DNA of 9,251 bases from an uncultured Clostridia bacterium (lineage in GTDB: Bacteria; Bacillota; Clostridia; Christensenellales; Borkfalkiaceae), in NCBI GenBank assembly GCA_934273135.1, contig CAKQSU010000030.1, positions 1 to 9,251 of the forward strand, read 5' to 3'. Positions 1 through 7,036 of this stretch are shown one piece after another. The position numbers and the translations under genes are program-made. Each line of letters starts with the position of its first letter. The first letter of the stretch is position 1. The notes under the pieces are model-generated. The model had not been told where the DNA came from. It searched no databases and saw only the letters and a program-made list of their open reading frames with translations.

Positions 1-2
1 CC

Positions 3-734
3 GTAAAAGCAACGCAAAAAAAAGCGACGGCAACGCTTAAAAAGCTTGCCGTAAAGCCGACTGTAGACGGCAACAAGGACGACGGGTACGTTCTTATCGG
101 CTCGCTCGACCATGTTATCGGCGGAAAAGCCGTGGACGAGGCGACATGGAAAGAAAAATCTCAAGGTATAGACGCGCAAGTTTACGCTTGCTACGACGGC
201 GATTACATATACGTTTACGTCGAAGTAAAGGATTCGAAAGTCGTTTCGTTCGGTAAAGAATATTACAATGCCGGTTTTGACGCGTGGGTCGGCGACAACG
301 TGGAAATGTGGTTTAAGCTTGACGGCAAAGACTACAAAAATTCCGTTGACGCGTTCGGGTATAAGCAGTATTCGACCATACCTCTTCACGGCGACAAAAC
401 GTTGTTTGCGACTCGGCTTATAGGCGACGACAATCTTGCTTCTTACAAAGCGGCGGGTAAGCCCGTTGTCACGAACGCAACCGGCTACGCCGTGGAAATG
501 GCTGTTCCCGCAAACAGAGTCGGCGAGGACGGCGGCTTAGGCGAAAAACTTAAGGCAAAGGATTATGTGGAGTTATTGTTGCAGTTAAATTCCGCTCAGA
601 ACATCGACGAAGAAAGCATAGCGAAAGCCGTGAAGGACGGCAGCGCGGGCAGCGTGGATTTGACGAAAGTTAATCAGATTTGGACCGGAAGAATAAAATA
701 CGAATTCAATTGGGCGGTCGTTTTGGCGGAGTAA
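3..734 (+). CDS. C-terminal part of a protein with a CBM9-like carbohydrate-binding domain (5' truncated by window edge)
   Basis: The frame is open from the first bases of the window to the TAA at 732-734, giving 243 visible residues. The true start lies upstream, and the internal GTG at 132 sits in the middle of the domain. After a short Lys/Ala/Thr-rich stretch, the sequence PTVDGNKDDGY resembles the opening of CBM9/DOMON-type domains, which often begin with a 'xxIDGxxDdxW' strand. Further on are YDGDYIYVYVEVKD, then GDNVEMWF, then TGYAVEMAVPANRV. These match the family pattern of a beta-strand reporting observable binding, a 'D-x-VE-x-F' strand and a 'GY-x-VE-x-A-x-P' strand. Such domains bind glycans and are usually appended to secreted glycoside hydrolases or surface proteins; no catalytic motif is visible here. 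The next gene starts 3 nt after the stop, so the two are almost certainly cotranscribed. I am fairly sure of the fold class, but not of the ligand or of the missing N-terminal part. Confidence 0.72.
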   Translation, partial: VKATQKKATATLKKLAVKPTVDGNKDDGYVLIGSLDHVIGGKAVDEATWKEKSQGIDAQVYACYDGDYIYVYVEVKDSKVVSFGKEYYNAGFDAWVGDNVEMWFKLDGKDYKNSVDAFGYKQYSTIPLHGDKTLFATRLIGDDNLASYKAAGKPVVTNATGYAVEMAVPANRVGEDGGLGEKLKAKDYVELLLQLNSAQNIDEESIAKAVKDGSAGSVDLTKVNQIWTGRIKYEFNWAVVLAE

Positions 735-737
735 ATT

Positions 738-3662
738 ATGGACGGAAACATCGGAACAAAAAAGAACGCTAAGCATTCGAAAATTACAAAAACCGTCGTT
801 TTGGTCGTAATGGCGATTATTCTTATCGCGGTAGTTGCCGGCAACGTGGTTTGCGGCGTGTTTAGCGAGATGATAACCACTTACTTCGGCGGCTTCGGAC
901 TCGATACGAGCAACATAGATTACGCTTCGAGCCAAGCCGCGTGCGAAGCCATCGAAGCGGAGGGCGCGGTTCTCGTCAAGAACGAAAACGACGCGTTGCC
1001 GTTAAAAGACGTGAAAAAAATCAACGTATTCGGTTGGTCGAGCATTTCGCCGTCTTATTCGGGCGGAGGAAGCGGCTCTTCTAACTCTCTAACCTTAGCA
1101 AAAGATTTTTTTGCCGGTTTTGAAAACGCGGGGTTCGAATACAACAAAAAGCTTGAAACTTTTTACAGAAACTATAAGGCGAAAAGAGGTGAGTTTTCGT
1201 GGAGCAAGTCCTATCCTTACCTCGACCTTATCGAGCCGGACGCTTCGGAAGTAGAAAAAGAGATAGCGGACGCAAAGGCGTTTTCTAACGTGGCGGTCGT
1301 AGTGATATCCCGCTTCGGCGGCGAGCATCAGGACATACCGAAAACTCAGGTAAAATGGAACAAGGCGGAGGACAAGACGAGGACGTACCTTGACGCGACG
1401 AAAGAGGAAGAGGACCTTTTAAAGCTTCTCGGCAAAAACTTCGACAAGGTTATAGTCATAGTCAATTCCACAAACTCTATGAATCTCGGCTTTGTCGCCG
1501 CAAAGGAAGTGGACGCCGCGCTCGTGGTGGGCGCGATGGGGCAGTACGGCTCGTATTCCGTGGGTAAAATTTTGAAGGGCGAGATAACGCCGTCCGGAAA
1601 GCTTGCGGATACCGCCGCTTACGATTTATCCACCGCCGCGACTTACGCTACTTCGCCCGACGGCATGAACGCCGATACGGAAAAGGGGAGCGTGCGCATT
1701 TATAAAGGGACGACGGCAGACTATTACGTCGATTATCTCGAAAACATCTACGTCGGTTATAAATGGTACGAAACCGCCGATTCCGCGGGCTTTTGGTCGA
1801 GCGATTACGCCCTTAACAAATGGGGCGTGAAAAAATACGAGGACGTAGTGCAGTATCCTTTCGGGTACGGGCTTAGCTATACCGACTTTGAATGGAAAGT
1901 AAAGTCGGTAAGCCCCGCAAGCGGCGCGGAGATAACTTCGGCAACGGAGATAACGGTGAACGTTTCGGTCAAGAACGTCGGCAGCGAAAAGGGCAAGGAA
2001 ACCGTTCAGCTTTACTACGAACCGCCGTACACGACTGGCGGAATAGAAAAGGCTTCGAAAAACCTTTGCGCATTCATGAAGACGGTGGAGCTTGCGCCGG
2101 GCAAAGAGGAAACGCTTACGCTGAAATTCAGCGCGGGGAACATGAAGTCCTATGACTGCTACGACAGAAACAACAACGGTTTTTGCGGCTACGAGCTTGA
2201 AAAGGGCGAATATAAAATTTACGTTTCGACCGACGCACACAACGCGGCGAACATAGAAAAGTCGCAAATAACTTACACCGTTGCCGAAAGCGAAAAAATA
2301 GGCAAAGACGCCGTGACGGAGAAAGCCGTAATAAACAGGTTCACCGGCAACGAAGCCGTAGACAACGGGATTTCCGTTGACGGAAGCACGACGGAAGGCG
2401 ATATTTATTACATGACAAGGGCGGATTTTGTCGATTCTTTCCCGACGGTAAGCGCGGAGTCGCGTTCCAAAAAAGTGGTTATGGCGAGAAACGAATACGC
2501 TCACCTCGACAAGCATTATGCAGGCGTTAAAAAATTGCCGCAAACGGCGGACGTGGGACTAAGGCTATACGAAAACGGCGAGCTGAACAAGGAGCTTATA
2601 AACGAACTCGGCAAGGATTATAACGCGGGCGTCTGGGACGATTTACTTTCGGAAATAAGCGAAAAGGAACTCATAGCGATAGTCGAGGGCGGCGGTTACG
2701 GCACAGCCGAAATAAAGTCTGTCGGCAAGGAAAAATTCATCGATATCGACGGACCGCAAGGGCTTAACGACACGAACATGACTTCCGGCGGGAAAACAAA
2801 CTTCACGTTCTTTCCGAGCGAAACAGTTCTTGCGCAGACCTGGAACACCGTTTTGTCTTTCGGGTACGGGCAGACGATAGGTAACGAAGCGAAAGAAGCG
2901 GGCGTTTCCGGTTGGTATGCGCCGGGTTCAAACATTCACCGTTCGCCGTTCGGCGGCAGAAACTTCGAATACTATTCGGAAGACGCTTTTCTGTCCGGGA
3001 AAATGGCGGCGAACACGATTGCCGGCGCGACGAGCAAGGGGCTATATTGCTATCTTAAACATTTTGCCGTAAACGAAACGGCAAACAACGGCAGCGGCGC
3101 AAGCGTCGGTATGTATACCTGGCTTACGGAACAAGCAATGCGTGAAGTGTACCTTAAAGGGTTTGAAATCGCCGTTAAGGAAGGACCCGCAAACGCGGTT
3201 ATGGCTGCGTATAACTTTATCGGCGCAAGCTGGTGCGGAGGTTCTTACGCCCTGATGACTAACGTTTTGCGCGAAGAATGGGGGTTTAACGGTACGGTTG
3301 TGACCGACTATTCGGACGGCAGCGTTAATTCCGACCCCGACCAGGGCTTGCGCGCGGGTACGGATATCTGGCTTGCGGGCGCGCACGCGGGGCTTGGCGA
3401 GTTTAACGACAAAAAGAGCGATATCGCGCTTAATTGTATGCGCAGAGCCGCTAAAAACGTGCTGTATACTTATTGCAACACGCTGTATCGCCAAAGCACT
3501 TTCGACCCGACTTCCGTGACGCACAGGGGCGCGGCGAACGTGGCGAAAACCTGGGTGTGGTTGCTTGTCGGGGTAGATATTCTCGTCGTTGCTATGAGCG
3601 GCGTGTGGGTGTACTTCATATTCTTTAAAGGTAAAAATAAAGAAGCGCGCGAAGCCGAGTAA
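738..3662 (+). CDS. Membrane-anchored, domain-permuted GH3 beta-glycosidase (beta-glucosidase-like)
   Basis: This 974-residue protein probably removes sugars from non-reducing ends of beta-linked oligosaccharides at the outer membrane face. Residues about 18-42 are a hydrophobic helix after a Lys-rich N-terminus, and 938-963 form a second helix followed by a Lys-rich tail. This predicts both ends inside and the enzyme outside. The usual GH3 C-terminal domain comes first: VLVKNENDALPL (78-89), then ISRFGGEHQD (190-199), where E196 sits where GH3 acid/base glutamates lie. FGYGLSY (375-381) leads into an FnIII-like domain (about 386-500, with LAPGKEETL). The TIM-barrel domain comes last: DGPQGLN (671-677), GRNFEYYSED (740-749), KHFAVNE (774-780), and GFNGTVVTDY (849-858) with D857 as predicted nucleophile. 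The ATG at 738 has a GGCGGAG site 6 nt upstream and overlaps the carbohydrate-binding gene's transcript. Permuted GH3s are known in gut Firmicutes; the exact substrate cannot be read from the sequence. Confidence 0.9.
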   Translation: MDGNIGTKKNAKHSKITKTVVLVVMAIILIAVVAGNVVCGVFSEMITTYFGGFGLDTSNIDYASSQAACEAIEAEGAVLVKNENDALPLKDVKKINVFGWSSISPSYSGGGSGSSNSLTLAKDFFAGFENAGFEYNKKLETFYRNYKAKRGEFSWSKSYPYLDLIEPDASEVEKEIADAKAFSNVAVVVISRFGGEHQDIPKTQVKWNKAEDKTRTYLDATKEEEDLLKLLGKNFDKVIVIVNSTNSMNLGFVAAKEVDAALVVGAMGQYGSYSVGKILKGEITPSGKLADTAAYDLSTAATYATSPDGMNADTEKGSVRIYKGTTADYYVDYLENIYVGYKWYETADSAGFWSSDYALNKWGVKKYEDVVQYPFGYGLSYTDFEWKVKSVSPASGAEITSATEITVNVSVKNVGSEKGKETVQLYYEPPYTTGGIEKASKNLCAFMKTVELAPGKEETLTLKFSAGNMKSYDCYDRNNNGFCGYELEKGEYKIYVSTDAHNAANIEKSQITYTVAESEKIGKDAVTEKAVINRFTGNEAVDNGISVDGSTTEGDIYYMTRADFVDSFPTVSAESRSKKVVMARNEYAHLDKHYAGVKKLPQTADVGLRLYENGELNKELINELGKDYNAGVWDDLLSEISEKELIAIVEGGGYGTAEIKSVGKEKFIDIDGPQGLNDTNMTSGGKTNFTFFPSETVLAQTWNTVLSFGYGQTIGNEAKEAGVSGWYAPGSNIHRSPFGGRNFEYYSEDAFLSGKMAANTIAGATSKGLYCYLKHFAVNETANNGSGASVGMYTWLTEQAMREVYLKGFEIAVKEGPANAVMAAYNFIGASWCGGSYALMTNVLREEWGFNGTVVTDYSDGSVNSDPDQGLRAGTDIWLAGAHAGLGEFNDKKSDIALNCMRRAAKNVLYTYCNTLYRQSTFDPTSVTHRGAANVAKTWVWLLVGVDILVVAMSGVWVYFIFFKGKNKEAREAE

Positions 3663-3700
3663 AAACAAATAAAAACAAGGCTTTAAAAACTAAAAAAGAC

Positions 3701-3746
3701 AAAAAAATTCTGCTCGGATAGAAGTTCTGTCCGAGCAGTTTTTTTT
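3701..3746. terminator. Bidirectional intrinsic terminator between converging genes
   Basis: CTGCTCGGA (3710-3718) and TCCGAGCAG (3730-3738) are perfect 9-bp arms, and the inner bases can extend the stem by about three pairs around a short loop. Eight Ts follow at 3739-3746, which gives a standard Rho-independent terminator for the GH3 gene. On the other side, seven As at 3701-3707, separated from the stem by TT, supply a U-run when read from the minus strand. The same hairpin can therefore end the LuxR-type regulator transcript, whose stop codon is at 3781-3783. Confidence 0.88.
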
Positions 3747-3780
3747 GTTTTCGCGTTTTCGTGAAGGGCAAGCAGGCTTG

Positions 3781-5394
3781 TTAAAGATTGTCGCCGGTTT
3801 CCTTTTTTAAGAGGGTTGCGTATCTGAGCATTTGCTTTCTCGAGGATACGCCGAGCTTGCCTAAAATGTTATGGTTGTGGTATTTGAGAGTGCCTTTTTG
3901 GATGCGGCAAATCTCCATAATTTCGTCGGCGGACTTGCCGTCGAGGTACAAGCCGAATATTTGTTTTTCGGTCTTTGTAAGGGTTTTTAAGCCGTCCTTG
4001 AACATTTCGTAATCATCGGGCGAAACCTCGGTTTTGCGGGAGTAGGCGAGGCGGTCGATATAAGCTTGTTTTTGTTCGAGCGAGTCGCTTTGTTCGTCGC
4101 ACATAGTGCGGAGCTTTGCCGTTTCTTCGTCGCGGAGTCTGTCTTGTTCGGCGAGGAACGCAAAGAGGTCGTCGATTTCGACGAATTGCGATTCCGCCGT
4201 TTTGTGCTGTTGTTTTTGGATTTGCTCCAAGCCTTTGAGCAGAGGTCGCAAGAATCTTCTGCTGAAAAACAGACAGACGGCGAATGTCGCCAAGACGAGG
4301 AGAAGAAGCAAAAGCACGACGGAAACGACGTTGTTGGCGACGTCGGCGTCGTATTCTTCTTTCGGGTACGCCGCAACGAGAAGCCGATTTTCGCCGCAAA
4401 CGGAAATTTGTTGCGTTTTTGCCACAAACGATTCGCCCTTAGCCGAGGGGGAGAGAAATACAAGCCCGTTGCCGAGGTTTTTAACGGAAAAATCGCCGCG
4501 CGGGGGAAGGTAATAACCGCCGTAAACGCCTGCGGAAAAGCCTTCTGAGGTGTTAAAATCGTTCTTTACTTCCGGGAAAAGGAGGCAGGTGAGGTGATCG
4601 AAGTGGGAAACCTGAGCAAAGAATTTTTTGAAGTACGTTTCCGAAATTTCAAACCCGCAAAGCCCGTAAACGACGTTGTTTTTGCTTATTACGGGGACGA
4701 TGAAGTTCATTGTCCGTTCGGTCCCGTCCGAGAGAAGGGCGATGTTCGTAAGAAAAGGGGTTTTGTCGAACGAAGATATTTTTTCGACGAATTTTTCGTA
4801 GCCTGAAAATCCGTTCGTTTCAAATTCGAGCCGCCATTGTCTGTGCGGCATAATCTGTTTTTTTCGACCTATTCTTGCGTTTCCGCGGTAGAGAAACAGT
4901 TTTTCGTCCGTTTCGTCAAAGGGGACGCGTTGAAAATACAACCCGGCTTTTTCGGGAGACGACTCTTTTTTAGTGTTCACCGTAACGCCGAGCATTACGA
5001 ACGCGCCCGAGCAGTCGGTTTTCATAATCTCCGTGGAAAGCTTTTCGAAAAGTTGTTCTTCGAGGGCGTATATACGGGCGGAATCGTCGTTGAGATCGTC
5101 GAATGAAACGCCTTGTTCGGCGAGAAATTCGTCGGTTTTTTTAGCGACGGATTCGGAGAGGGAGTTGCCCATTCTCGTCATGTCTTCAAAGTACTTTAAT
5201 ACCTGGCGTTCGTAAGTTTGCATCTGATACGAAAGGGCGGCTACCGCCTTTTGTTTTGCCGTTACGAAATGCCCTAAAAAGAACAGACCGCAAGCCAAAA
5301 AAACCAGCACGATAATCGCGAGCGCAAGCATATATAAAAGAAGTTTGCGCCGCATCGGGGTTTTTCGGTTTTTAAGGCTTTTGAGAATGTTCAT
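3781..5394 (-). CDS. Membrane-bound Cache-like sensor with cytoplasmic LuxR-type DNA-binding domain
   Basis: The 537-residue protein appears to be a one-component signal transducer: an outside ligand domain joined through the membrane to a DNA-binding domain. Helix 1 spans about residues 17-41 after a basic N-terminus, and helix 2 spans about 353-377. The roughly 310 residues between them would be extracellular; PVISKNNVVYGLCGFEI (234-250) resembles the late strands of Cache sensor domains. After helix 2 come SRRFLRPL (378-385), like the start of a HAMP linker, and a Gln/Glu-rich, probably coiled-coil stretch (about 385-450). Residues about 472-530 are a LuxR helix-turn-helix: LTKTEKQIFGLYLDGKSADEI, with recognition-helix region GTLKYHNHNILGKLGVSSR. 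There is no phosphoacceptor, kinase or receiver domain. The start lies 4 nt after the solute-binding-protein stop and lacks a clear Shine-Dalgarno sequence, suggesting translational coupling. Its target genes are unknown; the neighbouring transport/glycan genes are plausible. Confidence 0.84.
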   Translation of the reverse strand: MNILKSLKNRKTPMRRKLLLYMLALAIIVLVFLACGLFFLGHFVTAKQKAVAALSYQMQTYERQVLKYFEDMTRMGNSLSESVAKKTDEFLAEQGVSFDDLNDDSARIYALEEQLFEKLSTEIMKTDCSGAFVMLGVTVNTKKESSPEKAGLYFQRVPFDETDEKLFLYRGNARIGRKKQIMPHRQWRLEFETNGFSGYEKFVEKISSFDKTPFLTNIALLSDGTERTMNFIVPVISKNNVVYGLCGFEISETYFKKFFAQVSHFDHLTCLLFPEVKNDFNTSEGFSAGVYGGYYLPPRGDFSVKNLGNGLVFLSPSAKGESFVAKTQQISVCGENRLLVAAYPKEEYDADVANNVVSVVLLLLLLVLATFAVCLFFSRRFLRPLLKGLEQIQKQQHKTAESQFVEIDDLFAFLAEQDRLRDEETAKLRTMCDEQSDSLEQKQAYIDRLAYSRKTEVSPDDYEMFKDGLKTLTKTEKQIFGLYLDGKSADEIMEICRIQKGTLKYHNHNILGKLGVSSRKQMLRYATLLKKETGDNL

Positions 5395-5398
5395 AACG

Positions 5399-6727
5399 TT
5401 AATTACCGACGCTTAAGAACAAATCGACTATTTCTTGAGTAATCGTTTGTTCGGTTTCTCCCTGTTTATATTTCTCATCGAGGTCGTTTTGTATATTCCG
5501 TATTCCGTTGTACAAGGCGTAAGTTTTGTTGTAATAGCCCTTGATTGACGGTTCCGAAACGAAAACGCACGATTCTTTAGTGGTCTTCATGGCAAGGTAG
5601 GTGTTTTTGAACGCTTCGGTTTTAAATGTGTAGCTCTCGAGATTGTCGAACGCGCCGTTTTTGACGGGCATGTATCCCGTTTGCGCGACGAAATCGAGGT
5701 TGCGTTTGGCTTCCGTAAACCATTTTGCGAAAACGAGAGCGGCTTCGGCTTTTTGCGCGGTCGTTTTGTTTGCGCACAGCCCCACGCCCGCCTGAGTGGC
5801 GTAGTTTTCACCGACTCCCGATTGCGGAACGGGGAAAGCTTTTAATTTGACGAGTTCCGAAGTGTTGTCCTCGTAGGTTATTCTGTCGTTGTAATAAAGC
5901 ACGGCGGCGGAAGAGGATATGCCCGCGACTGTCTGCCCGGTCATAACCTGGGTGTTGGAATATTTGTCGGAAACAATGATGTGTCCTTTCGCGATGGCGT
6001 TTGCGAACTTCGCGAAAGACGAAAGCAAAACGTCGTTATCCTTATACCAGCCGTTTTCGGAATAAAAATCGGTTGCGCCGCGGCTCATTGCGTCAAGCTC
6101 GGTCGAGCGGATTATGTAGTCGAAAGCGCAAAAGGGCTTGCCCGTTAATTCGTAATATTTTTTTGCGACGGTTAAAAACCCGACCCACGTTTTAAGGTCG
6201 TCGTAAGTAACTCCGCTTTTTTTTGCGAAGCGTTCGAACACGCCGCTCGCAAGAAAGAGGAGGTGAGTGGATTTTGATACGGGCAGAACGGAGAGGCGGT
6301 TGCCGACTAAGCCGTCTTTTAAAAAGCTTGTCGAAAACTCGTCAAGTTCGCTTTGGGTGAAAAGTTCTTTCCAATCGATAAGCGTTTCCGCGCCTAACTC
6401 TTCGGCGTTGCTCGCATGGCAAAAGAAAAGGTCGGGCATAGGGGGCGCACCCGCCACGCCGTTTCTGGCGTTGAGCAGTTTTTCGCCTATCTCCGAAGCG
6501 TTGGATTTCCCTGCGTCGTTTATCACGATACCGCGTTCTTTGCCGACGGTGGAATTGAATTCTTCCAAGAATTTGTCCATAGGCGAAGCCGCTTGTTCCC
6601 CGTAAACGTGCCACATCGTGAGAGTGACGGGGTTTTTGGGGTCAAGAAGCGAATCGTTCCTGCTGCAACCGACAAACGCGGGGAGCGTGAACAAGAACGC
6701 GCAAATGACAGAAATTATTCTCTTCAT
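5399..6727 (-). CDS. Extracellular solute-binding lipoprotein, family 1 (ABC-type sugar-binding protein-like)
   Basis: The 442-residue product starts with a lipoprotein signal peptide: K2/R3, a hydrophobic core, and FVGC (18-21), so C21 would be lipidated and anchored to the outer face of the membrane. The mature protein begins with the typical family 1 pattern VTLTMWHVYGEQ (34-45). Its C-terminal half has AALVFAKWFTEAKRN (329-343) and GYMPVKNGAF (351-360), where this family has its conserved 'A-x-x-F-x-x-F' and 'GY-x-P-V' segments. Family members capture sugars or oligosaccharides and hand them to an ABC permease. No permease or ATPase gene is adjacent; instead a membrane-bound LuxR-type regulator follows 4 nt downstream. 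The ATG has AAAGGAG (plus-strand 6734-6740) 6 nt upstream. It may serve transport through permeases encoded elsewhere, or present ligand to the sensor; the ligand cannot be told. Confidence 0.87.
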   Translation of the reverse strand: MKRIISVICAFLFTLPAFVGCSRNDSLLDPKNPVTLTMWHVYGEQAASPMDKFLEEFNSTVGKERGIVINDAGKSNASEIGEKLLNARNGVAGAPPMPDLFFCHASNAEELGAETLIDWKELFTQSELDEFSTSFLKDGLVGNRLSVLPVSKSTHLLFLASGVFERFAKKSGVTYDDLKTWVGFLTVAKKYYELTGKPFCAFDYIIRSTELDAMSRGATDFYSENGWYKDNDVLLSSFAKFANAIAKGHIIVSDKYSNTQVMTGQTVAGISSSAAVLYYNDRITYEDNTSELVKLKAFPVPQSGVGENYATQAGVGLCANKTTAQKAEAALVFAKWFTEAKRNLDFVAQTGYMPVKNGAFDNLESYTFKTEAFKNTYLAMKTTKESCVFVSEPSIKGYYNKTYALYNGIRNIQNDLDEKYKQGETEQTITQEIVDLFLSVGN

Positions 6728-6741
6728 CGTATACTCCTTTC

Positions 6742-6756
6742 ACGGCAAAAAGCCGT
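6742..6756 (-). promoter_or_regulatory. Small perfect hairpin just upstream of the solute-binding-protein Shine-Dalgarno
   Basis: ACGGC (6742-6746) and GCCGT (6752-6756) form a perfect 5-bp inverted repeat with a five-A loop on the plus strand. It ends 1 nt from the AAAGGAG ribosome binding site (plus-strand 6734-6740) of the minus-strand gene and touches the first TTTCCATACC repeat. It could affect translation initiation or message stability, or be chance; five base pairs are few. Confidence 0.3.
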
Positions 6757-6828
6757 TTCCATACCTTTTTCCATACCCTTTTTCAAAAAAAACGAAAAAT
6801 TAAAAAATTATTTTTTATTTTCCATACC
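6756..6828. repeat. Three direct copies of TTTCCATACC, candidate operator sites
   Basis: Exact copies lie at 6756-6765, 6768-6777 and 6819-6828, reading GGTATGGAAA on the minus strand. The first two are 12 bp apart start to start, and the third is 51 bp further from the gene with an A/T-rich tract between. All end with a T-rich flank. Their place 30-100 bp upstream of the solute-binding-protein start suggests binding sites for a regulator, possibly the LuxR-type protein encoded downstream; that assignment is inference. Confidence 0.55.
6758..6786 (-). promoter_or_regulatory. Weak candidate promoter for the solute-binding protein/LuxR pair
   Basis: On the minus strand, TTGAAA (plus 6786-6781) resembles a -35 box. 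Seventeen bases later comes TATGGA (plus 6763-6758), only a partial -10 match. The -10 and spacer would coincide with two GGTATGGAAA repeats, which would suit activator- or repressor-controlled transcription. The poor -10 keeps this tentative. Confidence 0.25.
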
Positions 6829-6846
6829 TTTCGACGCATAGGGTAG

Positions 6847-6874
6847 GGGACAAAAATCAAAATATCCGTATAAT
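6847..6874 (+). promoter_or_regulatory. Candidate promoter for the zinc-ribbon operon, distal
   Basis: A perfect TATAAT -10 box (6869-6874) has GGGACA (6847-6852) 16 bp upstream, keeping four of the six -35 consensus bases. Use of this promoter would leave an untranslated leader of roughly 155 nt before the ATG at 7037. Confidence 0.42.
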
Positions 6875-6940
6875 TGTATTTGTAAGGCAAATCGCGTTAA
6901 AACAGTTTGCGTTGCGCCCTATTAGGCGCGCCAAAAAGCT

Positions 6941-6969
6941 TTGCCCGCTTTAAAGTTCAAATTTATTAT
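6941..6969 (+). promoter_or_regulatory. Candidate promoter for the zinc-ribbon operon, proximal
   Basis: TTGCCC (6941-6946) and TATTAT (6964-6969) are separated by 17 bp and match the -35 and -10 consensus at four and five of six positions. Initiation would fall near 6976, some 60 nt before the ATG at 7037. It competes with the distal candidate; both could be used. Confidence 0.4.
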
Positions 6970-7023
6970 AACACAACGAATAAATTATGGCAAGGGTATA
7001 AAAGCTTTACTCACAAAAAAAAC

Positions 7024-7030
7024 GAGGAGG
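7024..7030 (+). promoter_or_regulatory. Strong Shine-Dalgarno that sets the start of the first zinc-ribbon gene
   Basis: GAGGAGG is followed by six bases and then ATG at 7037. The reading frame stays open upstream to a TTG at 6941, but that codon lacks a ribosome binding site and lies inside a candidate promoter. The 32 residues it would add are low-complexity and basic. Confidence 0.9.
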
Positions 7031-7036
7031 GAAAAA

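Larger units (their letters stand above)
6728..7036. other. Divergent intergenic regulatory region
   Basis: This 309-nt gap separates the minus-strand solute-binding-protein gene from the plus-strand zinc-ribbon operon. The left half holds a small hairpin, three exact 10-bp direct repeats and a long A/T-rich tract (about 6782-6820). The right half holds two candidate plus-strand promoters, a short inverted repeat GCGCC/GGCGC (6914-6918 and 6925-6929), a GCAAA/TTTGC pair (6887-6891 and 6906-6910), and two copies of the palindrome AAAGCTTT (6935-6942 and 7001-7008). I recognise no known riboswitch, tRNA or small RNA here. Confidence 0.6.

Noticed and set aside
132..134. GTG as the start of the carbohydrate-binding gene
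   Set aside because: The frame continues open to the window edge, and the family-like PTVDGNKDDGY segment lies upstream, so the GTG is internal.
1626..2543. 305-codon open frame on the minus strand inside the GH3 gene
   Set aside because: The plus strand here encodes clear GH3 and FnIII-like motifs. The antisense product is rich in Arg/Val/Phe without recognisable domains, as expected from the shadow of a strongly coding strand.
3987..4548. Several overlapping open frames on both strands within the regulator gene
   Set aside because: They overlap the transmembrane and linker coding region of the Cache-LuxR gene, show biased composition (runs of Arg, Ser, Lys), and have no domains.
6756..6828. 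Short CRISPR-like array
   Set aside because: The repeats are only 10 bp, spacing is irregular (12 and 51 bp) and no cas gene is present.
6941..7036. N-terminal extension of the first zinc-ribbon gene from a TTG at 6941
   Set aside because: No ribosome binding site precedes the TTG, which also lies in a candidate promoter. The ATG at 7037 has GAGGAGG at ideal spacing.
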